This document shows positions 26,602 to 40,095 of a stretch of DNA of 64,000 bases, piece after piece. The stretch comes from Pempheris klunzingeri (lineage: Eukaryota; Chordata; Actinopteri; Acropomatiformes; Pempheridae), in contig NC_092012.1 in the NCBI RefSeq assembly GCF_042242105.1, positions 11,943,470 to 12,007,469 of the forward strand. Direction: 5' to 3'. Both the position numbers and the translations under genes were made by a program. The notes beneath the pieces are model-generated. The model ran no database searches. It was not told the DNA's origin and worked only from the letters and a program-made list of their open reading frames with translations. Position 1 is the stretch's first letter, and each line of letters begins with the position of its first letter.

Positions 26602-26899
26602 ACACACCTCTGAAAATGCAGGTTTTACTTTAATCAGATTGATAAAGTAACTACAGAGCTCTATGTTCTGAATGTGTGATCTCCATATCAGTTATCACGT
26701 CAGTAATTACTTAATTAACAGTCTAAAACACACACAGTTTGTGTTTATCTGTTTAAAAACTGAGCACACGGTGAGGAGACACTTTTACCACGAGAACGCT
26801 GGAATGTCCGACTGTCCCTGAACGCCCCTCCGGAGCTCATCAGTCAGCTGAGCTCCATCTTACAGAGATTCACACACCTCTGAAAATGCAGGTTTTACT
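26602..26899. repeat. 28-bp perfect direct repeat, 270 bp apart
   Basis: Copies at 26602-26629 and 26872-26899, beginning ACACACCTCTGAAAATG and ending GGTTTTACT. Confidence 0.8.
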
Positions 26900-28629
26900 C
26901 GAAACAGTCAATGTCACAGCCATAAAGTGCAGACCAGTGGACATAAGGGAGTCTCCTGAACACGTAGATGTAAGATAAGGTCTCTATCTTGGGAAATGAG
27001 CGTTTGATGCAGGTAAGAGAAGTGTTTCTCTCTCCCTCCCTCCTCTGTAATTTTAACATGGCAGTCAATGAGCCGTTCGGTAGGCGCTCCCGTCGCTCCG
27101 AGGCTCGTGGGACGCGCTGCGTGCGCTTCTGTCTGTTGTGACCCACATGACTGCGTGTCCAAAGACTTAAGCTACATTTTGAGTCACAAACTGTGACTGT
27201 GGGTGAAACGGTTCGGACAAAGCAGCGAGTTAAAGACAAAAGCTTCATGTGATTTTTCCGCTCCTCCACGCTCTGGCGATGACGTCACCGCTCTAGCTCG
27301 GCCACATACACACTCATGTAAAATGAGAAAAAGGAGGGAGAAACTTTATTTTTTTTAAAGACGACTGTGATGACATGGCACAAAGGAGGTAGAGGTATGT
27401 GCTGAAAGAGGGAGAGATGATGAACAGCTTTAATGGAGTTTCTAGCTAAAAGCATGAAGGAGCTGTGAGGGATAGAAGTCAGGTGAAGAAATTTCACCTT
27501 GTGAGACTGATTTGTCTGCTACTAGGATGCTGATGGGCCTGTAATAACAGATAGAAAGGGGATCTGCACACTACATTATATTCATTATTCAACCCTGATT
27601 CAGTCCTCACCATTGTGTACCTGTTGTTCCTTTTGATGTAGCTTCTATAGTGTTTTAATGTAAAATTTGTTTGTTTTTATGTACCCTCTTTTTATAGAAG
27701 ACTTCTGCACACACATTTAAGTCTAAGACACATTTTTGCCATCTGTGTGCAAGAGGTAGACAATAAAGTATTTTCTTTCGTTTATGTTTCTATCTCCACT
27801 TTTGAATAAGTGGAGATGAGTTCCCATCAGTTCATTGTCACATTTAAAAGAAATGAGTTTGACACAGAAAACTCCATCGGAATAAAGACACAAATAGAAG
27901 CTAGAGTCCTGACACACAACAGATATCCAGTGTGTAACTTTATGCTCTGTTCAAACAACCAGCAATACCTCTGCACTGCCAGATTGTTTTTTCTCTGGCT
28001 AACAACCACTTTAAATCCACCACCAGCATGCTTTCAGTTCTTGTGCCTCTTTGAATTGACACCTCTTGTTGTTCCCACTGCCTTATTTTAGATGGAAAGA
28101 ATCACAGAATTGTCCACATACTCAGTTGTGTGGAAAGTGATTGTTTACAGACGGCTTTACTATAATTGACCAATTCAGCACCTATGTGAGATGTCTGCAT
28201 ATGCAGCGTGAAGCACCAGAAAAACAACTCTAAAAGACAAGGTATGCTTGAAACAAAGTAATTCAAGCAATGGGTCATCCAAGGGCAAGACACAGTAATC
28301 ATTCTAATGGGGATAATAGTGCACATTTACTTTTCGCGAGCAAATTCATGGTTTCAAATATGAAAAGTGAGTCAAGAGAAGTTGAAATCCTGCTAAATTA
28401 ATCGCCATCACACATACAGCCAATCACTGTGAGAAGTAGGTGTGAACGTCAGATTGTCACTTTTGTCAGTTTCGAAAATAACAGCTATTGTTTGACACAC
28501 TTCAGACGTCGGAAGTTCACAACCGCACTACTGGCCCTGTGAAGATGGAACGCTATTGTAAAGGAAATTGTGAAATGGTCCAAAGTTTGTTTCGGATCCT
28601 TAACAATTCTGATGAAGTATTTTTTTGTT

Positions 28630-28735
28630 TGTCGGTGATGCACAATTCATCCTGTAAAGGATTATGAATATCTACACTAAATTTCATGGCAAACCATTCA
28701 ATAGTTCCAGAGATATTCCACTCAGAACCAAAAAT
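28630..28735 (-). repeat. partial inverted copy of the same interspersed repeat
   Basis: AAATTTCATGGCAAACCATT reads on the minus strand as the CCATGAAATTT block of the other copies. Confidence 0.4.
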
Positions 28736-29282
28736 GTCAACTTGATAGTGGGGCTAGAGAAAAGGTCGTTACTGAAGGTGATTACCGAGGTCATAAAGAT
28801 AAGGAAACCATGAATGTCTGAACACTGTTTTTATAGTTTTCCATCCAAAAGCTGTCTCTGGACCAAAGTGGTGCAGGTTTCTGAACCAACATTGCCATCC
28901 AAAAACAATGCTATTGTGGCTAAAAACTGAGCGTAAAACAAACATGTATTCAGTCACAGTAACAAGCATCAGGAAAGAGGAAATGATATTGCAATGATCC
29001 TGAAGTTTCAAAGTGAGTGGGAATGAAAAGAGCAGCTCTGGCCATGAGAAGTCTTTCAAGATACCAGGACTGACTGACCTGTGAAAGAATAAACCCTCAT
29101 TAAGTCTTGGATAGGGATTATCACTCTTCAGCTGCAGACCGACAGGGACTGTAAAGAGCTTTAGAGCATCATTTCCCGCAATCCATTTACTCTTACACAT
29201 CTCCTCTGCTGTAGGACACCACACATTGTGCTGCCTGATTATTCCTGAGTTTGTCTGCCTGTCAGTCTACATCTTTATTTGT

Positions 29283-29640
29283 CCTCCACATTTAGAATAC
29301 CCATCCCTCCTCTCTCTCGCTCTCTTTGCTCCTTTGCCTTCTTTCTGCCCTGCTGTCACACTCTTCAACCTCTCTCCTCTCTGCGTTTCATTCTCTCTCT
29401 CCTCAGCCCTCAGCCTTGTTGTTCATTCCCTCAACACCTCCGCTGCCTTTTCTTCCCTTTCCCTTCCTCTCCACAAACAACCCATTCCTTTCCTTCAGAT
29501 CTTCTGCTGTAGCACCGAGCCACCTACCCACGCACTTTTTTTCCCTCCGTCCATCTCACTCTGTTATGTGTGACCTCTCTCTTTTTTCCTCTCACTCTCA
29601 CTCTCTCGTTCTCTGCCCTCCTCCCATCTCTCTCTCTCTG
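29283..29640. repeat. pyrimidine-rich low-complexity block
   Basis: About 360 bp almost entirely C and T on the plus strand, in imperfect CTCT/TTCC runs. Reading frames here are composition artefacts. Confidence 0.7.
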
Positions 29641-29759
29641 AATATTTCATGATTTGGTGGCACAGTGCTGAGGTGAGGAGCCTTCCTCTGTCTAGAGCTT
29701 GCACAGCACAAATATTTACTCCCTGAGCTGAGCTTAGTTGAGTGTTAGGACAGACTAAC

Positions 29760-29807
29760 AGTGTGTGTGTACGTGTGTGTGCATTTGCGTACTTGTGTGT
29801 GTGTGTT
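29760..29807. repeat. imperfect (TG)n run
   Basis: TG-rich with several interruptions. Confidence 0.8.
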
Positions 29808-29918
29808 ATAAGGAACAGTAATTACATGTGACATGGGCCCCAGAGGGAAAAGGAGGTCTTTGGTCTCTTCCTACATTGATGTTACTGCTCCAGTGCACAC
29901 ACTCTCTCTGAGATCTTC

Positions 29919-29920
<2 letters not shown>

Positions 29921-30000
<80 letters not shown>
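29921..30000. repeat. (TAGA)20 microsatellite
   Basis: Uninterrupted TAGA units over 80 bp. The long minus-strand frames across it are repeats of the tetranucleotide, not proteins. Confidence 0.95.
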
Positions 30001-30749
30001 AGGTGTAAGGGCTGGTCTGTCTGGATATAGAGATAGGATAAACATATAGCGAGACTGAACTCTAAAAGTAGGACAGAAGAATGGAGGGAAAAGGAGATGA
30101 AATGGAGGGCAACTACAGAAAATATGGGAGGGAGAGTGAGGAATCTCATGGTGCCTATGCATTGACAAATGTCTGTTCTGTTTTGGCTGGCGAGAATGGA
30201 GCTCAATTGCAGGTCTAGAGGAACATCAAAACACAATTAAGGACTGACATGGAACTGGTCATGCAGAAGAGTGAGGACAGGGGATGGAGAGGCAGAGCTA
30301 GAGGAAGGAGGAGGAGGAGCTCAGTAAAGAACGAAGGACAAGAAAGTGAGATATTTGGGCAGCAGACAGAGAAACACAGACATAATGAAAAGTGGGTAGG
30401 ATGGAAGTGATGGAAAAAACAGTAGAATCATTGAGATGGTGTGGATATATGTGTGAATGGGAGGCTGTGAAAATAGTTTACATTGAGTTTGTTACTAACT
30501 GGTCCTGTTCATCACATGAATTATCATTTCTTGTGTATAAGAATTATAATGCATTCAGGAGAAGCTAATTAATTTTCAACTAAGTGGTTCTGAAATTTAC
30601 TATTCATGAATTGAATCATGAAGTCAGTGCGCAGACACGACCATCAATTCCTCCAAGGAGTGGCTCCATATCCAAATGAAGGAAATTAGTGGATTCTCTA
30701 CAAATGAGATTTCAGTCCCTGTATCGGGTTTCTCAGTTGCTCGGTCCAC

Positions 30750-31150
30750 CGCTTTGGTCCAGACTAAAATATCTCAACAGATATTCATGTCCCCCAGAGG
30801 ATGAATCCCTATGACTTTGGTGATCTACTCACTTTTCATCTTGCACCATTAGCAGGTCAAAATTTGACTTACCCGCATTTTGGTTTATGCCAAATACCTG
30901 CAAAACTAATCACATTTGCATCTGCCTCAGATGGGCTTTGAGTTTAGTGCTAATTAGCAAATGGTACCTTACAAACCAGATAAACAAACATAGTAAAGAT
31001 GGTAAACATCATACCTGCTAAACTTCAGAACGTTAGTAATTTCATGTTAATCTATGCAAGAATGCTGGAATTAGCATTTAGCTCAAATCTATGCTGTGCC
31101 CAAGTACAGCCTCACAAACCAGGTGCATGACTGTAGTCTTGTTGTGGGTT
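30750..31150 (+). repeat. interspersed repeat copy
   Basis: Shares TTTGGTCCAGACT, CAGAGGATGAATCC, TAGTGCTAATTAGCAAATG and AGTACAGCCTCACA-type blocks with the copies at 34060-34480 and 42365-42850. Confidence 0.65.
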
Positions 31151-32499
31151 CAACTTATTTTTCATTTGCCAAAGAGCTAGGGAGCAGTTAGCTTAGCTTA
31201 GCACTAAAGGCTGGTAGTGAGAGAAAATATTTAGCCTCAGTACAATATGTCTCGGCTGTTAAATCTGTATACAAGCAGAAAGTTATAAATGAGCAATTTG
31301 GTTTTTTTTAAGAGAGATTTGCATGGTGTAACTTGACAAACACTAGCCAGTCTTCATGACTATGTGCAGCTTTAAGAGTCTTGTCATCCTGAGGTTGCCA
31401 GGTATGGCATCATTGTCTCTGTATAGATACCAAAACCAAAACCAGACACTGGAGACACTGCAACGAATCGTTGGGTGGACAGATAAGCTCTGTCATTTCC
31501 CTCAAACTGAGCCATTCCTTTAAAGTAGTAAAGCTAACTGTCAGTGTGCACGTGGATTCTTTTACTTATCTGAACGTGTGCACCACGGTTTCTTCCTACT
31601 TTTCTTCAATTCCAGCCAAGGTTCATATCACCTCTCCCCTCTCTTTGCTTTGAATACATCTCAATAAATTTTAGAGCTTGAACATTATTTTATTTATTTA
31701 TGACAAAATAGTCTTCATTTTGAGTCACAACAGCGACTGAAAGTTATGAATTTCCATCAGCATCCGTTCCTTCGAGAATGCATTATAATTGATATGCTTG
31801 AAAAATCTGGATTTGAACTTTCAAGTGGCTGTATGGTAAAGCTGAGAACGTTATCTACCTAAAGGCACAACAGCTTCAAAGCTGTGTAGTCAGCAGGAAG
31901 GACCCTAACTTTAACATTACAGTCCAGTGGACTAAGCCTACCTCTACTGTGACTATTAGCCACAACTTTATTGCTATTATATGGAACAGTGAGCATTGAA
32001 CGAACTCAGAGCTCAAAGAAAATGGGCCATATGAAAATTAAGTCATGTGTATGTTAAGTTTAATATCCATTCTAGGCTCGTTCTGCCCCTTTTTTTTTTT
32101 TTTTGCAAGCGTGAAGTGTTGATTGATAAACTTTATTTTCCCTCAGGAGGAAGTTACATTTTAGTCCAAAGCAAAAAAGTTCACAATTAACATTTTGTTT
32201 TTAATTTTATTTTGTTGATCCAACAAAAAATGGCTATAACCATGAAAATAAATAGAAATATACTGTACAGATGGTACTATACAGAATACGATACTAGATA
32301 CAGAGCAATACAGACAATATACATGAAAATCTCTTCAAAAACATGGAAAAACAAGACAATCAGTCACCATAATCATCACATTGCCGCATTGTCACAAAGT
32401 TTGAGCAGCAGTGTGTGAATAAAGTTAGTCATGCTCAGAGTTTGACCTTACCTTTTCTAGGATATTATATAAAAGTGCGTATTGGGGATTAACATGGGT

Positions 32500-32690
32500 T
32501 TTCCTTGAGTCCTCCGGCTTCTTCTCAGAGTCCATAGACACACATGAATGTTTTCCTGTCCCTGTGAATCTGACGGTTGACTGGCGACCTGTACAGTTTG
32601 TACCCTGCCTCTCACCCAATGTCAGCTGGAATCTACCCCAACCCCCCGTGACCCCTCAAAAGACAAGCGGATACTGTTAATGACTGGATA
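32500..32690 (+). repeat. dispersed fish repeat
   Basis: GACTGGCGACCTGTACAG, CCTGCCTCTCACCCAATGTC and a GACAAGCGGATAC end form the usual order of a repeat frequent in teleost genomes. Confidence 0.6.
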
Positions 32691-34059
32691 TGAAGATAGA
32701 TTACTAGCAAGGTTGTGCACCTAATTAAATAAATTAACTGGTAAAATTCAAATTAGAGTTTATCTTTAGCTCATTTCGCAATCAGTAAATCAGTAAGGTT
32801 TTTACTGTATCTAACAGTAAATCCATTGTGTTTCTTTGAGGTATTCAACCCGACACCTCCAGTGCAAAAAGAAGGTGACATACCAAACATCTAGAGGACA
32901 TCACATAAACCGCGACCCTCCCTCTCCCCTCCTGCTGCCTACTGAGCTGATTTCCTTTGTTGTAAAGCTGAGAAAGGCTTTCAGTCGATGCGTTACCACA
33001 TTTGAACACCTGTGAACACCTGTTGTTATAAGATCGATCTCAGTGGCAGGAGGGGAAGCCCAGATTTGTGGTTTAGGAATTGGATTGAAGCTGTGTGTAA
33101 GAGGCCCAGTGGGACGTTGAATCCTCTAAGTGATTAAGGGATGTGAAAGGCTTTGTGCCCTTCAAAAGTGTTGTATAACTGCACACACTATTTGAAAGAA
33201 CGATAGTTATATTTTAATCCATAACATAATGGTGTGATGACAAGACTGCGCTTTGAACAGATTAAAGTAGTGGTTGGTGAAATTCTTGGATTGAAGGCAG
33301 TTTTTGCGGATGATTCAGCGGTCTGTGTGACTCCGCATACCCCAGTCTGTTTACTCAAGCCCAAATAGCTACGCCTTGGAAAAAGAATAAAAACCTGACA
33401 CTTATGAAAAGCCACTTTGCCTGCTCTTACTCTTATTTTCAATCTCTCTCTGAAGCAAAACGTCCTGATGAGGATTAGGCTCAGGCCGCGTTTGATAAGA
33501 CGAGTTAGTGAGAAACACGTATCACTCCTCCAGGGGAGGTTTTAAAGAGGTGGCACCAGGCTGATGCCCTCTCGCTGACTACAAAAACAGCCAACACAGC
33601 AAACTCTCAGCGAGCTGGATCCTCCCACGAAGTGGTCAAGCAAGGGACTTTACAGCTTATTTCATCCAGGAATACTTGATTCTCAGGGCATTAAGATGCA
33701 TGGTTGTTAATGCATGACTGGTAAATTATTTGTATGTTGCAGTTATAGAGCCTTGTTCTCTCAGTCAGAGCAAAGACACCCCTCTTATTATAGCCTGTGG
33801 CTACATGATATCATCTTTGCTGACACTTTTGTTAAACATTGATTAACACTGAACTCAGTGACAGTGTGTTTTCTCTTCCCTTCCCTTCAACAAGTTGCTT
33901 CGTTGACCTCCTCCACCTTCCATCCTACATATTATAGCTAAACTCTCGTTAACCCTTCTAGCCTGCAGGTCTTTCATTGTCATTATGAATGGCAGTGTCC
34001 ACTTAAAAACACCACTGGAACCTCTATTTCAACTGTTACATTTACACTTCTGTATCATT

Positions 34060-34480
34060 TTGTACAGATATTCATTGTCACCAGAGGATGAATCCTACAA
34101 ACTTTGGTCTGGCTTCTACTAGTTTTAACTGAAAAATGTGGACAACATTTAGAGGGTTGCCATGAAATTTGGTACACACCTTCGCCTGAAGATAAACCAT
34201 AGAAGTTCATTATTCCCTTAGTTTTCCTCTTGTGCCATCATCATGTAAAGATTTTACATTTTTCCAATGCGTTGGTGAATGACCAAATAAGTGAGGATAT
34301 TTTAGTTTAATAGTTTAATAGTAATTAACATATGTTTGCATGCTAATAAACTAAACTAATCTAGTTAGGATTATACCTGGTAAACCCCTTGCATGTTAGC
34401 GTTCTCATTGTGTGCATTAGAATTAAGTTGCTAACAGAGCAGCTAGGATGACTGCAGGCTCTTAGTCTTATATCTTACAT
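34060..34480 (+). repeat. interspersed repeat copy
   Basis: Shares CCAGAGGATGAATCCTAC, TTGCCATGAAATTTGG and the GCATGTTAGCGTT block near its end with the other copies. Confidence 0.6.
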
Positions 34481-36366
34481 AAGACATGTTTTCCACTCTT
34501 TCACCGTACTTTCTTCATCTCTGTTAATTTGTCATCTAATTTTACCATCTTCTCACCTGCCATCCTTCGTCTAACGGCTCATTGATCTCATTAAAGGTTA
34601 CAGCCTTATTTGGCCCAGTATGTCACTCTACTCCCTGCCAGCTATTTCATCTCCACTACATCTTCCACCTCATTACCCCTCAGTTAACATGACTAAACTT
34701 ACTTGTCTTCAAATGGTTTTCAACAAGTGCCATACACAGTGCCATGTCTAAATGAGAATTAGTGGTTTTGTAAAATGTTCAAATTTTTTCCTGTTGGAAA
34801 AATGAATACATTACTCACTGGATGTGAAACATATTAACTTAAATCCCACTGAGAAGAACAAAAATCTTTGCACTTCTCTTTTACATTCTCTCATTATTTT
34901 GAACACTTTGACCTTTTCAGGTTGCATTTATTATAAATCAGCCAAGTTTATGTGTTACTTGGCTAATTTGTAAATGCAAAATGATGAATTCAGCTAAATT
35001 AAGCTTGGTATTTGCTAACAAGTAGAAATCTGGCCCACAGTGATTTTTCTCAGTCTGAGCAGGTGCATTCAGATAGAAATTGAGCTATTGGATGTGGTGA
35101 CATTATGTGGATTTAGCTGAAACAAAACAAAATTGTCTTTGGCGGTTGATGTGGCCAAGGCCTGACAAGGGTTTTCCAAGCCTTTTAGCAAATCCATTCA
35201 GGGAAAGGCACCATTGTGCCCCTGACACTGAATGCACTAAGCAGGTACAATATGCAAAATGCATGGATGGAGGATATATGGATGGATGCTGAAATGAATC
35301 TATTACAGCTTCACTTGGAACTTAAAACCTATTAATAATTGAAATCTAATTTCCTTATAATAGCTGATGAGTTGTAGACATGCAAGTGGATGAATCGTGG
35401 CTGGAAAAAAAAATGGTGAAGGGAGTTGAAGTGGTAGAAGAAGATTTTTATGTCCCCATTTAATTGGTAAAAGATTGGTTATTTCTCAAAAGTGGAAAGC
35501 TGTGATTTTATTTTCCATTTCTATTTCAGACGTGCTGATGACTATGTGTCTTCACAGTTTTGTGACATTTTGTTCCTGAGCTCCTTTGAGCTAATTCCGA
35601 CTCAACGGAACTCAAGGTGCATCAGTTACCTTGAGCAAGAGTGATGTTATTTTCTCTACTAATTAAAAACTTCATATCACCCATGTCAAAGTGTTTCACT
35701 CTGTCTAGAAACAGGCAAGGTGAAACACTGGGAGGTTTTGTGATCGGTAGGTTGTGTTGCAGAGGAGCTCATTTGACACACAAATCTGGCAAAGCGATAA
35801 TACACTGCCTCGCTGTGCGACTAAAATCTCCAAGCACCTCTTAATAATAAATTTATTATTCATGATGATAATTGAACTACTTCTGTAGAACCATTTAGTC
35901 ACCTGCATTATTCATTTAAACTAGCTGTGCATAATGAATGTGGCAAAGCAGCAACAACACAAAAGACTGTCTGTTTATGTTTTCACACACTTGAACCGAT
36001 GTTGTTGCCCCCAAGGCTTTGACATTCATGCTTCTTTGATTGTTGATGTGTTTCTACCGGAACAAATTAAAAATAATCTGACATTTCTTTTTTTTTGTGT
36101 GTGTGTATTAGTTTATAAAGTAATACAAAAGGATGTCAGCTGTGATGCTAAAGGAAAAATAGAAGAAGTCTCTAAATGTTGCCCTTGTTTCATACAGATC
36201 TTTGCTTGCACATCTGATCATATGAACATACTTTACACATGTGTGTGCATCTAGAGCCAGTCCTGCTCCTAGAAAGCTGCTGTACCTGTACTGTTTTATG
36301 TGCATGTAGCATGGAATAAGACCCGTTCAAAGAAAAAGGCCATCTGAGGCGCAATAAGATTAAACA

Positions 36367-38939
36367 TTAAAGGCCCTGTAAGTGATATTGGCTTTTTTTT
36401 TTTTTTTCGAACTTGCCACCCATTCTTGCAGAATAGCCCCTCCCTCCTTCCCTGTTTTCTGCTATAATGAATGTAACTACCACTAAAATTAGTTACTGCA
36501 CTAACAACAAGCTTCACTGCTATAGTTTAACACACCATGAGCCTCCTTTTAAGCCCAGGCAGTTTAATTACCCTGGTGCTTGTTAACAACAGTGCACATG
36601 CAGGACATGAAGGAATCATCTGGTTTGCATCGCTAATTACATATTATTACATATAATTATGTATATTATTAAAAGCTATATTCAATTCCCAAAGAATCAT
36701 TTGAAGTTGCTCTATTAAAAGATTTATCAAACATAGCATCAGTATATTGAATTCCCAAAGGCTTATTCCCCAAGTATAGTACTTATTGATTTCAGGGATA
36801 AAAAAGGCCTCATTCAGTCCAGCTTTGATATTCTGGTCAACAGCCCGCTGTCACCTTGATGTGATCCACCCCCAGGAAAGAGAAATACAGTATGAACACA
36901 CAACCCCCACCTCCTCGTCTTCTCAGCATGTACACTATAGAGTCTGAGCACCTCTAGAAACAAGGGCGAGTTAATGCAACATCAGAGAAAATAAACACTC
37001 TTTGGACTTACGTGAATATGAGGTACTCTTGGGAGACACGGATAGAGCCGTCCGGTGTTGATGCTAACAATCAGCCTGGTTTTATATTTGAGTCAATTTA
37101 TATCATATATTATATTTGAGACAATATATTTGAGTTACGATCAGGAAATTTTGACCATGCTTTTTTGCCCTTCTACTTCATTAAAGAGATGCTGCTGTTG
37201 TGTTCAGATCTCAGCAATTGCACAGCCAATATAATAACCAATAAGAATAATGGCCAAATCTACAAACCAGAGTTGTGCTTCGATACTTTGCAGCAGCTGG
37301 CTACATTGGTCACAAATAGATTGCTTTTTAACAAATTCCATGTCTTTGATAGGGGACAAAATCCACAGCTCTTGCTTTGTGTATTTTTAGTTCATCCAAT
37401 GCAAACATGAGGCTTCAGCAGCAAATCATATAGATACCTTCCAAAGATCTTATTGGTACGAATTTCCCTCTTTGTATTACCAACCCTTTGCTGTCGCTCA
37501 GCAAGCACTTGCACTTATAGCACAAACAAGGACATCTGCACTAAATTACTGTCATTTTTGAAGATATTTTCTCCAGCTCACTCTGCTAAAGCATAATATC
37601 AGCTTCAACTAAACTTTATAAGCCATATTTACACAGAGCAATGACTGTGGATATCGTCCAACATTTCCTTTGACTGCTGGAAAAGGTTTTGAAGTGGCCA
37701 AAAAGTAACTCTGCACAGGTCTGGTACAACTGCCAAGGCACTTTGTGGTAGACTTCAGCTTGCTTGGCTGTGTGATGGTAGCAATGTTGTTGGTAGTTTT
37801 GTAGCTAATATTAGCTGCAGTTATATATGCTTCATCATAGCAGAAAACAAACTCAGTAAAGCCAAATAATGTTACAGCCACATGGATGACTCAGAGAATG
37901 AAGCATTAGGTAATTATGCTCATCTGTCCTCTCCTACTTAGACATCTAGAGTGAGACTGCTCCGCATCGAACACCCTTCACGCTCTGAGGAAAGCAACCC
38001 CCGAGCCCACAATGGCTGTTGTGAGAGTTGGCTGGCTATTTTCTCTTGAATAAATGGAAGCTACGTTTGCGTCTTATATATCAGACTATTCAGCTAAATG
38101 GTTTATTTTCTGGAATTTCACTTATGTACAAAAAAAAAAAAAAATCTCTTTCACTTACACTTACACATTTAATAGCATCTGCAATACTGTCCAAAAGAGC
38201 TCCATAATGTACTGGCCAAAAACCCTATAACCTCAAATAATTACTCAGCATGTTTATTTATTAGTGCTGAAATAACTGTTCCTCACCTGTGACACACTTC
38301 AGATAATGACTGCTCTCCATTGTGCTTTAAAAGGACAATCCAGTTCCTGGCACAGCAGGTCACACTTCATCCACCAGACCCTGGAGCCCAGCAGAAAACG
38401 TCAAAATACACATTATATAAATGTTGGGATTTCAAATTAAAAGTTTGATACTGGACTTATATAAAGTAAAGAACTATAACAATTTTAACTTCATTTCTAT
38501 ACCATAAAAAACAGACTATAGGATGAATTTTAAAAGTTTTTTTTCAATATGTTTGACATTTCAATATATATTGGAGTACTACAATATACAGAATTACAAT
38601 AAAACTAAAAAATGTGAACACAAGTTGCCACAACTTTCAACTGTCTGGTTGGCCAGCAGCATTTTATTTGCTCATCGGTATCCAGGAATGACCTGACTTA
38701 CCACTGCTAGCTATAGATTTACTGCCAGTGTTTGGTGTTATTGCACTGTTAGAGGCAGATGTCCTGCTGCTGTACTGGATACAGTACGGTGCTGAGGCGA
38801 ACCCCGCCACATGTGGGGGAGGAGGAGGAGGAGGAGGAGGAGGAGGAGGGGTGGTTGACGTGGGGAGGAGGGAGGAGGGGTGCTAGTTTCCAAGACAGGA
38901 AGTTAGCCAAGATGCTGATATCACTTACAGCGCCTTTAA
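36367..38939. mobile_element. element bounded by 26-bp inverted repeats starting TTAAAGGC
   Basis: The left end (36367-36392) and the reverse complement of the right end (38914-38939) match at 23 of 26 positions, with TTAA at both outer edges. The 2.6 kb interior has no recognisable transposase. It could be one element or a small one split by later insertions. Confidence 0.5.
38816..38850. repeat. (GGA)n microsatellite
   Basis: GGA units over about 35 bp, inside the element at 36367-38939. Confidence 0.9.
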
Positions 38940-40095
38940 TCCCAAAAATATAATTATTAATAGCACTCTTCCTCTCTCCTGCGCGTCTTCTCCTCTGGGT
39001 GAACAGTCTTGAAAATGTATGTTATGGGTTTTGAGTCCTGAGTGCACTTGTAAGTTTCACAAGAACATCAAAACACAATCAAGTCGTGTGGATCCCTGAG
39101 GCTCTCGGCTGGGAGCTAGCACTTAGAGAAAGAGAGGATTAAGGGGGGAAACGAAGAGCGACTTAAGAAACAGGGAGATGATGGTATGAAGGGAAGCAAA
39201 AGAAGGGCATGCAGTTGGAAATAACTTTTCATCATTTTATAGTGCTGGAACCAGATGATAAGATATTTAAGACAAAATCTAGATTGGATGATATTGCTTT
39301 GTTCCTATCAGTTTTGATAGGAAGCTGAGTCTATGACTAATTGATTCCCTCATGCATTCATTCAGAAGTTTTATCCTCCTCTGCCATTAAGTACAGAGTT
39401 CACTGAATCGATCTGAAGCCCACTTCCAGCATAGAAACCTCTTAAATTACAGGTGTCATAATGCACTACAGAAGTGAGTGAACTCTGACAGCCAGAGAGA
39501 AGGAGTGAGGGAAAATTAAAAGCCTTTCTTTTTTTCACATGGTCAAGAAATCCTTCTTCGTTTTGCTCAACTTTGAAGCCTGAGTGTGAGGAATGGTAAT
39601 TGAGACATCACTCACAGGAAGGAGAGAAAGATGAATAGACAGCAGGGAAGGAAAGAAGTAGAGAAAGTGACGTATGACTGGCTCACAGGGAGAGATGACA
39701 GGAAAACAAGCCTCTCTTTCTCCTCTGAATACTATAATGGTATTAGCAAAACAACAGACATGATGCTAAGATTATTTTAGATTACCAAGCGTGTCTTCAA
39801 AATTCCCACTGTCACCTGCTAACTGCTTTTTTTGAAAATAACAAATTGTTAAAGATTTTTAATCATTGCAACAACACTGTGTAAGGTTAGGCAACTGTGA
39901 TTACGTGATGATCACACCTCATGTGTACACATACATACAGTTTAAAGAGATTACTGTAGCATCTGCTCTAAAAACATCCTTGATAAATGCCCATTATCCA
40001 CCTTATCAGTCAATTAGTTACTTTACATGGGCAATGAATGATGTCTATGAATCACAACATTTATCATCTGATCTTTGCAGTGTGCAACACTGAAA

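Noticed and set aside
28769-29224. 151-aa minus-strand frame
   Set aside because: No recognisable motif, AT-biased composition and a poor start. A frame of this length is expected by chance in 64 kb.
29226-29652. Overlapping plus-strand frames of 77-115 aa
   Set aside because: Ser/Leu/Pro-rich products of a pyrimidine tract, open in several frames at once.
29806-30236. Two minus-strand frames with repeating Leu-Ser-Ile-Tyr
   Set aside because: Translation of the TAGA microsatellite.
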